The translations under genes were made by a program, and so were the position numbers. The notes under the pieces are model-generated. The model searched no databases, was not told where the DNA came from, and was given only the letters and a program-made list of their open reading frames with translations. Positions 20,198 to 28,244 of a stretch of 64,000 bases of DNA are shown here, piece by piece; positions within the stretch are counted from its first letter, which is position 1, and the number at the start of each line of letters is the position of its first letter. This DNA comes from Microthrixaceae bacterium (GTDB lineage Bacteria > Actinomycetota > Acidimicrobiia > Acidimicrobiales > Iamiaceae): the NCBI GenBank assembly GCA_016702505.1, contig JADJDU010000001.1, positions 186,001-250,000 on the forward strand, in the 5' to 3' direction.

Positions 20198-21499
20198 CTA
20201 GAAGCCGGTGCCGTGGAAGAAGTGGACGATGGTGGGTTCCAAGGCGGCGTAGCCGCGATGGGGATCGTGTTGAACCACCTCGAAGGCCGCCCCATCGTCT
20301 GACCGGTCGAATACCTGGCCGCCAGCTCGGTTGGTAATGATGATCGACACCGAGAACTGTCCGTCCAGGAGAGGTACCCGGGGCAGGTCGAAGCACACCG
20401 CACCGACGCCGTTGACCGTCACGATCGGCTGGTTCAGGATCTCGGTGTCGGTGGCGTAGACGATGTTCTGACCGGCATCTCTGATCTCGAGGGTGAAAGC
20501 CACGTCGGGGATGCGTTCGGGTGCCACGTAGTCGACGCGGATCCGTAGCGGCTCGTTGGGTTGCAAGAACCTGGCCTCGGTGGTGGGGTACTCACAGGCA
20601 ACCTTGGTGATCTCCACCACCTTGTCCCCGGTGGTGGTCGGACGCTCAGCCGTCTCGACAGGAGGACCAGACCATTCGGTTCCTTCCACCGCGGCCAGCA
20701 CCGGACCAGGTTCGTTAGGAGCGGGGGCCGCCGCCTCCAGGTCGGGGGCAGCGATACCTCGGCGTTCCAGGGTCTCGCGCAGGACACGGATCGCCTCGCC
20801 CGGCTCGGCCACCTCGACCAGGTGGCCGTGGTCGAGTACCGCGGCGCGGTCGGCGAGCTGGCGGACCAGGTCGGCGGCGTGGGAAACCAGAAGGATTGTG
20901 CGACCATCGGCTTGGAGCTTCTTGACCCGTTCGATGCACTTGCGCTGGAAGGCCTCGTCCCCGACGGCCAGGACCTCGTCGACCAACAGAACCTCGGGTT
21001 CGACGTTGATGGCGACGGCGAAGCCCAGCCGGGCGTACATGCCCGACGAGTAGTGCTTGACCTGGTTGTCGATGAACTCCTCGAGCTCGGCGAAGGCCAC
21101 GATGTCGTCGAAGATCTGGTCGATCTGGCTGGCCGAGAAGCCCAGGATGGACCCGTTCAGGTAGATGTTCTCCCGACCGGTGAGATCGGGATGGAAGCCG
21201 GCACCCAACTCCAACAGGGCAGCCAGGCGACCTCGGGCCACGATGCGGCCGCTGGTCGGTCTGAGGGTTCCGGCCACGCACTTGAGCAGCGTGGACTTGC
21301 CCGATCCGTTGTGGCCGAGGAGGGCGAAGGTCTCACCCTCGTTAACCTCGAAGGACACGTCGTCGAGGGCCTTGAACACCTCGTGGGGGTTGCGGCCGAC
21401 CCGGATGAGTCGTTCCTTGGCTGATTGGGACTTCTCCCGGTAGATCTTGAAGCTCTTGGTGACGTTCTCGACCGAGATGGCCACGCCGGAGGTGCCCAC
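20198..21499 (-). CDS. wzt: ABC transporter ATPase for glycan export with C-terminal carbohydrate-binding domain (Wzt-like)
   Basis: 433 residues. The N-terminal half is an ABC ATPase: Walker A GHNGSGKSTLL, signature YSSGMYARLGF, Walker B VLLVDEVLAVGD, and the export-specific H-loop VSHAADLV. The C-terminal half after residue ~270 (VEITKVACEYPTTEARFLQPNEPLRI in pieces, then RAGGQVFDRSDDGAAFEVV) resembles the Wzt_C beta-sandwich. In O-antigen systems that domain recognises the capped end of the polysaccharide before export. The GTG start at 21499 directly abuts the permease stop. Together with Wzm it should move an undecaprenyl-linked polysaccharide across the membrane. The neighbouring coiled-coil methyltransferase fits a terminator role. 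Confidence 0.9.
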   Translation of the reverse strand: MGTSGVAISVENVTKSFKIYREKSQSAKERLIRVGRNPHEVFKALDDVSFEVNEGETFALLGHNGSGKSTLLKCVAGTLRPTSGRIVARGRLAALLELGAGFHPDLTGRENIYLNGSILGFSASQIDQIFDDIVAFAELEEFIDNQVKHYSSGMYARLGFAVAINVEPEVLLVDEVLAVGDEAFQRKCIERVKKLQADGRTILLVSHAADLVRQLADRAAVLDHGHLVEVAEPGEAIRVLRETLERRGIAAPDLEAAAPAPNEPGPVLAAVEGTEWSGPPVETAERPTTTGDKVVEITKVACEYPTTEARFLQPNEPLRIRVDYVAPERIPDVAFTLEIRDAGQNIVYATDTEILNQPIVTVNGVGAVCFDLPRVPLLDGQFSVSIIITNRAGGQVFDRSDDGAAFEVVQHDPHRGYAALEPTIVHFFHGTGF

Positions 21500-22438
21500 T
21501 CAGATCTCCTCGGCGAAGTTGTCTTCGAGCCGGCTGAACAGGGCCAGTGCCCCATAGAGCAACGCCATGGACACCAAGCCGGTAACGGCCAGATGGCTCA
21601 CGTACCAACCCATGCCGTGGGGTGGGATGGCGGGGATGAAGTTGGGGTCAGCCAATTCGGCGGGGGTGGGGTCGGCCGGGTTGTAGAGCGTGCGCTGGAA
21701 GGTGACGACCACGGTGAGAACCGGGTTGAGCGCCGCGATCAACTCGCCGTTGGGGCCGAAGCGGTCCACCAGCTTCTGGGCCACCATGCCGTAGCTGTAG
21801 GCCACCGCCGACAGCCAGAACCAGGCCAGCAGGGCCACCTCGAGCAGGTGCTGGGTGTCTCGCAGGTACACGTTGATGGCGCTGAGGGCGATGGCCAGTG
21901 CCGTGCAGAAGATCAAGAGCACCACCAGCCCGAGCACGAACACCGGTATGAACTCGAGGGCTGGCATGCGCCGGAAGGCCAGCAGGGCGCCGATGAGCAC
22001 CAGGCTCTGGAGCAGGAAGTGGACCATGGCGGCCAGGATCGAGGCGATTACGAGCGACTCCCGCGGGAACCACACCTTGGTCACCAGCTGGGCATTGGCC
22101 ACGATGGCCGACGTGCCCGCCGACAGGCCGGTACTGAACAGGTTCCAGGCCAGCAGCCCCGACAGGAAGAACAGCCCGTAGTACGGGATGTTGACGTCGA
22201 GGACTTCGCCGAACACCAGCGAGAACACCACCAGGTACATAAGCGGGTTCAACAGCGACCAGGCGAAGCCCAAGACGCTGTTCTTGTACTTGACCTTGAG
22301 CTCCTTGCGGGTGAGATTGCCCACCAGTTCGCGGTACTGCCAGAGGTGGCGGATCCGTTCGGTGGGGCGGGGCCGCTTGGAGACCTCCAAGGCCGGTGAC
22401 AGGTCGGCGTTGGCAGGCTTGGTGACGGTGTCGACCAC
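21500..22438 (-). CDS. wzm: ABC-2 type polysaccharide export permease (Wzm-like)
   Basis: About 312 residues with six membrane helices and the family's cytosolic opening (WQYRELVGNLTRKELKVKYKNS split across residues 35-57), then VLGFAWSLLNPLMYLVVFSL. It is the membrane partner of the adjacent ATPase, with the two genes end to end. The start is uncertain: GTG 22438 is used, and a TTG at 22447 is the alternative; neither has a convincing ribosome binding site. Short helix-loop segments such as LSGLLAWNLFSTGLSAG and INVYLRDTQHLLEV are typical of O-antigen and teichoic-acid permeases. An actinobacterium has no outer-membrane LPS, so the cargo is likely a wall or capsular polysaccharide (inference). 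Confidence 0.9.
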   Translation of the reverse strand: MVDTVTKPANADLSPALEVSKRPRPTERIRHLWQYRELVGNLTRKELKVKYKNSVLGFAWSLLNPLMYLVVFSLVFGEVLDVNIPYYGLFFLSGLLAWNLFSTGLSAGTSAIVANAQLVTKVWFPRESLVIASILAAMVHFLLQSLVLIGALLAFRRMPALEFIPVFVLGLVVLLIFCTALAIALSAINVYLRDTQHLLEVALLAWFWLSAVAYSYGMVAQKLVDRFGPNGELIAALNPVLTVVVTFQRTLYNPADPTPAELADPNFIPAIPPHGMGWYVSHLAVTGLVSMALLYGALALFSRLEDNFAEEI

Positions 22439-22513
22439 GGGAGGCAACGTTACCGACCGACCGTTCCCACTCCGTAGACCACGGTGCCACGCTCGACCTT
22501 GTCCATCAGCCGA

Positions 22514-25056
22514 TCACAGGACGATGGTGGGAGCGGCGTCAAGGACCACCTGGGTGAAACGCTCAGCCAGGGCGGGCCACCCGAGGGTGGCGGCCACTAG
22601 GTGATGGCCGTGGAGGGCCATGTGGTGAGCGGCAGTCCGGTCACCCAGGACGTCCTCGACGGTGGCGGCGAAATCGTCAGGCTCGGCCAGCCTCAGATGC
22701 TCGCCGTCGACCACGTCAAGACCCCGGGCGCCGAAGGGGGTGGACACGGTGGGAATGGCGTTGGCCAAGTACTCCACCACCTTCAGGTTGGTGCCGCTGC
22801 CCATTCGCATGGGGTTGAGCGCAACGGTGGCGCTGCGCAGCAGAGACCGGCGGGACGCATCGGAGACGACCCCGGTGAACACCAGGTTGGGCGGCACGAT
22901 CCGGTTGTAGAAGGCATCGCCGATGCTCCCGGCACACACCATCAACAAACCCGGTAGGGAGTCGGCGATCTCGGTCAACAACCAAACCGCGTCCACGTTG
23001 GGCGGGTGCCACGACCCGATGAACAACCCGATGTGCTCGTAGGACTGGGTCAGGGGTCCGCTGCGGTGGTAGTTGGCCAACCAGCCGTGGGTGTGGTGCC
23101 GTCGCTCGTCGGCCTCGACAGGGCGAGCGGGTACCTCGGCGCCGTTGGGGATGACTGTGAACGCGTCGGCGGGCTTGTGATAGCGGCTGGACAGCTCGGC
23201 GGCATCCACCTCCCCGCATGCCACCACCGCGGTGGCTGCAGCGACGGCGTCGGATTCGATGGCGGTGGCCTGCCGGGCTAGGCGTCGCCCCAGGACGGTG
23301 GCCGGGAGCACGGAGTCCTTGAGTGCGGCCTCGACGTTGTAGGCGTCGAGCACTAGCGGTGGTCCGCTGACCCCGGCCAGTTCCCGGGCTTGGAGCACGG
23401 CGCGAACCAGATAGGGCTCGGCCAAGACGACGGCATCGGCTCCTCCCATGGCCTCGGCCAGGGTGGCGAGGTAGCCAGGCGTGAGGCCGGGTTGATGGCC
23501 CGAGACTATGTCGGCCACCGGTACACCGACTTCGAGGCTGGTCTGGAGGCAGGCATCGCGGGCTGTGGCGGTGCGGGGCACCAGCGTCTCCACCAGCCCG
23601 GGGGTGATCTCGATCGAGGTCGGCGGTGTATCCCAGTCGACCAGGGCCACGATCTCCACGTCCACGTGGCGGGCCAGTCCGCCGTAGAGGTGCCGGGCCC
23701 GGAGCTGACCGCCACCCACCGGCCGGTGGACCGGGAAGGTGGTGGTGACCACAACTCGGGGTCGTCCCGACGCACCCCTCTCGGGGGCCGGAGGCCCGAG
23801 GGGTCCGGTGGCGGCGTGCCGTTTGCGCCCGGCTCTGGACCTTTCACCCACCAGACGCTCGACGGCGCCGTCCCAGGTGATCCGGTCCGCGGCTGCAGCC
23901 GCCGATCGTCCCAACGCGGCCGACTCGGCCCGGTTGGCCACCAGTTCGGCCAGTGCGGCACCGAGCGCTGCCGGTTCCGGTTCCACGATCAGACCGGTGA
24001 TGTTGTGTTCCACGAGTTCGGTGGGACCGCCGGCATCGGTGGTGGTCACCACCGGCACTCCCCGGGCCATGGCCTCGAGGGTGATGAGGCCGAGGTCTTC
24101 GTCTCGGGGAACGAACGGCACCGCCAATGCCTCGGCGTAGTGGCGCCGGAGCTCGTCGTCGGCCAGGCGGCCGACGAAGTGGATCCTCTCGTCTGCCTCG
24201 GCCAGGGTCCGCAGTCGATCCCCCTCGGGTCCTTCGCCGGCGATCAGCAGCGGTACGTCGCCGTGAACGTGAGCCATGGCAGCCACGATCATGTCGATCC
24301 GCTTGGGCCCGTCCAAGCGTGACGCAGTGAACAGGTAGCGCTGGCCGTGGCCTGGCTCGATCTCGGGACCGGCTGGAAGGGGGCTGGGCAGGTAGACGAC
24401 CCGCGGGGTAACACGGTCGGGGAAGTACCCGGAACGGGCGGCCACGGTGTGGGACAGGGCACAGTGATCGACCACCTCGCCGGGGGCCAAGGCCACACCG
24501 TCGAGCCAGCGAACCAGTCGTCGGGCCAGAGGACCGGGGAAGGACAGGTCGGGGTGGTCGGCACCCAGGGTGTCGACCACCAGCCCGAACCAACCGAACA
24601 CGTCGGGCAACGCTTCGCGCCCGCGCCGGGACTGAGGCGGCGCAGCAGGTCCTCGGTTACCGGCTCGGGATCGATCACCTCGGTAGGCAGGTGGTCGGGG
24701 TAGGTGTCGTAGAGGCCCCGCAGGGGGTGAAACATGAGCACGGTGTGGACCGGATGGCGGACCATCCACGCCGGGTATTTGACGCTGATCACCCGGTCGA
24801 AGTGGGACAGGTCGAGCAGGGAGAAGTGCTGGTAGCCGGCCACCACGCCGGGCAGGGTGCGTTCGTCCACGGGCAGCTTGAACACTTCGGAGCGGTGTCC
24901 GGCCTCGGCGAGGGCGTCGGCCAGACCGGCCACGGCCCGCTCTGCTCCACCGGTGGCATAGGGCACCGCCGATGGCGCAACCACCGCGATCGACAGGTTG
25001 CCGGCGGAAGCCCGTGCGTGGCCAGCATCCACGGCTTCGATCTCGGGGCCGGTCAC
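22514..25056 (-). CDS. Double GT4 glycosyltransferase (two GT4 modules in one protein), frameshifted
   Basis: About 847 residues once joined. It starts at GTG 25056, overlapping the upstream gene stop by four bases (GTGA). Module 1: IAVVAPSAVPYATGGAERAV, FHPLRGLYDTYPDHL, then LFTASRLDGPKRIDMIV, VPFVPRDEDLGLITLEAMA and GVPVVTTTDAGGPTELV. Module 2 begins after residue ~400: VVVTTTFPVHRPVGGGQLRA, VLDAYNVEA, VIPNGAEVP and PMRMGSGTNLKVVEYLA. The frame changes near 24625-24645, where one base is missing; the length (2543) confirms this. Fused GT4 pairs can add two successive sugars to one glycan chain. It lies in the Wzm/Wzt operon, so it probably builds the exported polysaccharide. Confidence 0.85.
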
Positions 25057-26255
25057 CGGTCGACCCGTTCCAGGCCGTCTCGGAACTCGGCCACCGCGTT
25101 GGCCCATGAGAACTCCGCGGCGCGGTCTCGACCGTTGCGGCCCAACTCGGCGGCCAGATCCCGGTCGGTCACCAGTCGTTCGATGGCGTCGGCCACCGCC
25201 CTGGGTGTCGGGTCCACGACCAGACCGGTCTGCTCGTGGACCACCAGCTCGGTGAGACCACCGCCGTCGGTGCACACGATCACCGGGCGGCCGTGGCGCA
25301 TGGCCTCGATGGCGGTGAGGCCGTAGTCCTCGTCGTGGGCCACGGCCAGCACGCAGGGGGCGTCGCGGAAGCGCCGCTCCAGGTCGTCGTCGGACACCCG
25401 GCCGGCGAACTCCACGTGCGAGCGGAAGTCGTCGGGCACCAGCTGGGCGGCCCGGCCGGTGTTGCACCAGATCTCGGCAGGGGAGAGCTCAGCAGCGTCA
25501 GCCTCACCGTGGGCCAGGACGTGATCGAGGTGGCGCACCCAGCGCTCCCGGCTGCCGGTACCCACTAGGGCCATGGGGCGCTCACCCATCAGATGGGCGG
25601 CGGCCACAGCCAACTCGGAACGTTTGGGGAACTCCATCCGGCTGATCGACAGGACCGGGCCGGTGCCTGGTGGTGTCTGGGGTACCGGTTCGGCGTCGTC
25701 TCCGACCCCGACCCCGGCATGGAACAGGCTCACGTTGGTCTGGCCGCCGAAGTGGGCGAGTCGGTCGGCAACGGTTTGAGATCCAGCCAGGAACCAGCCC
25801 ACCGAATCGAGGCGGTCCTGGTCGATCTGGCGGATGATCTGACCGGCTCGACGGTGGAGATCGGGGTCGTCCACGAAACCGGCCTCCACATATACGTCTT
25901 CGAGGTCGTAGTAGACGCGGTGATGGTGGAAGAACAACGCCAGATGGCGAGGGTGCACGTGGCTGAACGACGGCGGTTGCGTGGAGATCACCAGGTCGGC
26001 ATCGCCGGTGTCGAGGCGGTCGAAGGCCTGGCGCACCATCAGGTACCGGAAGTATTCGGGGTGGGACTCGAACACCTCGGGCGGGATGTCGAGCCCGCCG
26101 ACTTCGAGGGGCAGGTCGACCACCTTCACCACACGGCGAGACACGGTGTAGCCGTCGGCGGTCAGGGCATCGTCGAGGATGTCGACCACGCGCTCGAAGC
26201 CGCCGACGATGCCGTAGTAGTCGGGCTTGAGGATGGCGACGCGAGGTCGACGCAC
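25053..26255 (-). CDS. GT4-family glycosyltransferase
   Basis: 400 residues from GTG 26255. The N-terminus VAILKPDYYGIVGGFERVVD has the Gly-Gly-x-E/R acceptor-side loop of GT4 enzymes. The C-terminal half carries VLSISRMEFPKRSELAV, CVLAVAHDEDYGLTAIEAM and GRPVIVCTDGGGLTEL, the donor nucleotide-sugar site with the E-x7-E pair. The middle DLVISTQPPSFSHVHPRHLALF resembles enzymes of capsule and exopolysaccharide clusters. It follows the methyltransferase by 16 bases and overlaps the double GT4 by four, so all are one operon. Sugar and acceptor unknown. Confidence 0.88.
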   Translation of the reverse strand: MRRPRVAILKPDYYGIVGGFERVVDILDDALTADGYTVSRRVVKVVDLPLEVGGLDIPPEVFESHPEYFRYLMVRQAFDRLDTGDADLVISTQPPSFSHVHPRHLALFFHHHRVYYDLEDVYVEAGFVDDPDLHRRAGQIIRQIDQDRLDSVGWFLAGSQTVADRLAHFGGQTNVSLFHAGVGVGDDAEPVPQTPPGTGPVLSISRMEFPKRSELAVAAAHLMGERPMALVGTGSRERWVRHLDHVLAHGEADAAELSPAEIWCNTGRAAQLVPDDFRSHVEFAGRVSDDDLERRFRDAPCVLAVAHDEDYGLTAIEAMRHGRPVIVCTDGGGLTELVVHEQTGLVVDPTPRAVADAIERLVTDRDLAAELGRNGRDRAAEFSWANAVAEFRDGLERVDR

Positions 26256-26271
26256 CGGTCCCTGCCCGTCC

Positions 26272-27528
26272 TCAGGCCGGGCCGGCGGCGGTGCCGGGCT
26301 TGCGGGCCACTACCGCATAGTCGAGTGGTGAGGCGAAGGCCTGGTTGAGGGCCTCCACAAACGGCGTGGTGCGGTTTGGGTCGCCAGCCAGGTCGGTGGG
26401 CCGCAGGGGTTCGATCCCTGGGCCGTGTAGCTCTCGTACCTCGACGGGGTCGAAGCCACGGGAACGAACTAGGAACTCCAAGAAGAGCGGGTGTAGCGGC
26501 TTGAGGTGGGACGGGTCGAGGTAGAAGTTGGCCGCGCCCACCTGGTGGTTGTTGGGGTTGGGGGTTTCCAGGATCAGTAGGCCGCCGGGTTGAAGGGCTA
26601 CCAGGGCGGCGTCGATGAGGGCCACCAGCGTGTCCAGCGAGAGGTGCTCGGCCACGTGGAAGCTGGTGACTGCTCTGACCGTTCCTGCTTCGATGGTGGT
26701 GAGGTGATCCACGGCATCGGCGTGCCGGACCTCTAGACCGAGGGAGCGGCAGCGCTCGACCACGACATGGTTGATGTCGCAGCCGTAGGCGGCGACGCCG
26801 TTGGCGGCGAGCAACTCCAGCCATTCCCCCCGACCGCAACCCACGTCCACCACCGGGTTGGTCCCCTCGATGGCGGCGAGGTCGGTCAGATAGCCGTGGA
26901 GCATCTCGGTGACGGCGTCCCGGCTGCCTCGGAAGGCATCCTCGATGTCTTCGTAGAGGGCTTCATCGTGCACCGTCAGCTCACGGCTGAGCAGTTCCAG
27001 CGGCGGCGGGCCGTCGGGCAGAGCCTGGCGGGCGGCGCGCAGCAGCGTGTCCTGGCGGGCTCGCATGATGGCCAACTCGGCCAGGACCTCGGCTCGGAAG
27101 GATGCGAAGCGCTCCTGCTCGGCGGCGATCTGACCCCCGAGGGCCTCACGAGCTTCTCGCTCGGCTTCGAAGCCCGTGACCAGTTCATCGACCAGGCCTT
27201 CGATGGTGGCGGCGGTGGCACGTACCCGCGACACGTACTGGTCGGCGGTGGTGATGCGGGCTGCTAGCTCGCGGAGGTCGTCGGCGACCCTGTCCAGGGC
27301 GTCGAGGACCTGGTGGTTGACTACGGACTGGTGGGAGGTGACGGGTCGGGATGCCGCTACCACCGCCTGTTTCACGCCCCGCAGCCGGGCCCCTTCGGGC
27401 ACTTCGGCCCCGGCGTGGGCATGGGGCCGAGCTTCGTCCACCCGGTCGCGGACGTAACGGCCCAGGTCTCCGTCGGCCCGCACCGCCGCCCGTTCGATGT
27501 AGCTGCGTACCAGTTCGCGGTCTGTCAT
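26272..27528 (-). CDS. SAM-dependent methyltransferase with N-terminal coiled coil, probable glycan chain terminator
   Basis: 418 residues from ATG 27528. Residues ~100-230 are a long helix-rich, Ala/Glu/Arg-rich stretch likely to coil (ATIEGLVDELVTGFEAEREA, IAAEQERFASFRAEVLAELA). The C-terminal half is a class I methyltransferase: motif I PVVDVGCGRGEWLELLA, motif II-like YGCDINHVVVERC, then FHVAEHLSLDTLVALID and GGLLILETPNPNNHQVG. In Wzm/Wzt systems of the E. coli O9a type, WbdD combines a methyltransferase with a coiled coil that sets polymer length; this protein lacks a visible kinase domain. First gene of the export operon as seen. The WbdD analogy is an inference from architecture and context. 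Confidence 0.82.
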   Translation of the reverse strand: MTDRELVRSYIERAAVRADGDLGRYVRDRVDEARPHAHAGAEVPEGARLRGVKQAVVAASRPVTSHQSVVNHQVLDALDRVADDLRELAARITTADQYVSRVRATAATIEGLVDELVTGFEAEREAREALGGQIAAEQERFASFRAEVLAELAIMRARQDTLLRAARQALPDGPPPLELLSRELTVHDEALYEDIEDAFRGSRDAVTEMLHGYLTDLAAIEGTNPVVDVGCGRGEWLELLAANGVAAYGCDINHVVVERCRSLGLEVRHADAVDHLTTIEAGTVRAVTSFHVAEHLSLDTLVALIDAALVALQPGGLLILETPNPNNHQVGAANFYLDPSHLKPLHPLFLEFLVRSRGFDPVEVRELHGPGIEPLRPTDLAGDPNRTTPFVEALNQAFASPLDYAVVARKPGTAAGPA

Positions 27529-27585
27529 GGTCCGACCCAGCGTAGTGACCAGTCTTGAACGCCCAGGAGCAGGGTCGGGACGCAC

Positions 27586-27615
27586 AGAAGGACCGACCCG
27601 GGGGTCGGCCCTTCT
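27586..27615 (-). terminator. Strong hairpin, probable terminator of the upstream coiled-coil gene
   Basis: AGAAGG pairs with CCTTCT and CCGACC with GGTCGG around a four-base loop, with a single A/C mismatch: twelve pairs in all. It lies 89 bases past the stop of the coiled-coil gene on the minus strand and before the methyltransferase start. No U-tract is visible, as is usual for high-GC actinobacteria. Confidence 0.5.
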
Positions 27616-27703
27616 GGCAAGGGGGATCTCGGTTGGGTCCGTCGGGCGGACCGTGCAGCAAGCGGCCGGGACGACCCCAGAGCTATTGGTTGGCGCCGGA
27701 AGG

Positions 27704-28084
27704 TCAGGCGGCGAGGCCGACGAGCTCGCGGGCTTGCTTGACCAGGTCACGGGCCTGCTCAGGGAGCTTGTCCTCAACCTGGGAGAGGATGGTCTCGAGG
27801 CGGGTCTCGAGGGCGGTGAGGCGCTCCTCGACCAGCTTCACCCGGTCCTCGACCAGTTCGGAAACCGAACCCAGGGACTTCTCGGCGGTGTCTTTGGCTT
27901 CGTCGATGCGGCCCTTGGCCTCGTCGAAGCGAACCTTGGCGTCGTCCAGTTGGGTGCAGACGGTCTCGGTCAGCTCGACCCGCTGGACCTGGAGCTTCTG
28001 GAAGGCGATGACGCCAGCGCCGACGCTCACGTAGAAGGCGTCGCGGGCAACGTTGGTGACGGTTTCGAGGCTCAGTTCGGCCAT
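27704..28084 (-). CDS. Small coiled-coil protein (actinobacterial, phasin/HBHA-like layout)
   Basis: 126 residues from ATG 28084, chosen because AGGAGAA lies eight bases upstream. A conserved-looking N-terminus (ELSLETVTNVARDAFYVSVG) contains a mildly hydrophobic helix, VSVGAGVIAFQKLQ. The rest is almost entirely charged heptad-like helix (LDDAKVRFDEAKGRIDEAKD, VEDRVKLVEERLTALETRLE). No enzymatic motif. The layout resembles short surface- or granule-associated helical proteins such as heparin-binding hemagglutinin or phasins, but I cannot assign it. It has its own good promoter and terminator, so it is probably transcribed alone and well. Confidence 0.75.
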   Translation of the reverse strand: MAELSLETVTNVARDAFYVSVGAGVIAFQKLQVQRVELTETVCTQLDDAKVRFDEAKGRIDEAKDTAEKSLGSVSELVEDRVKLVEERLTALETRLETILSQVEDKLPEQARDLVKQARELVGLAA

Positions 28085-28131
28085 CTCGGTGTTCTCCTGT
28101 GAACAAGCGGGGGACATTCGATTCGCTCACT

Positions 28132-28160
28132 ACGATACGCGGGTTGTTAAACAGTTGCAA
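28132..28160 (-). promoter_or_regulatory. Sigma-70-type promoter for the small coiled-coil gene
   Basis: On the minus strand a -35 TTGCAA and a -10 TATCGT are separated by exactly 17 bases. The -10 lies about 50 bases upstream of the ATG at 28084. This is the clearest housekeeping-type promoter I can see in the window. Confidence 0.55.
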
Positions 28161-28244
28161 GCACTGTGACCACTCGCACATCAGGCTCGTCCCCCTAGGG
28201 GGGTGCCCGATCGGAACCGAGAGCACCGGTACCCTGGAGACATC

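Noticed and set aside
26400..26420. GGTTCGATCCCTGGG, resembling a tRNA T-loop
   Set aside because: It lies inside the methyltransferase coding region, and no matching acceptor, D or anticodon stems were found around it.
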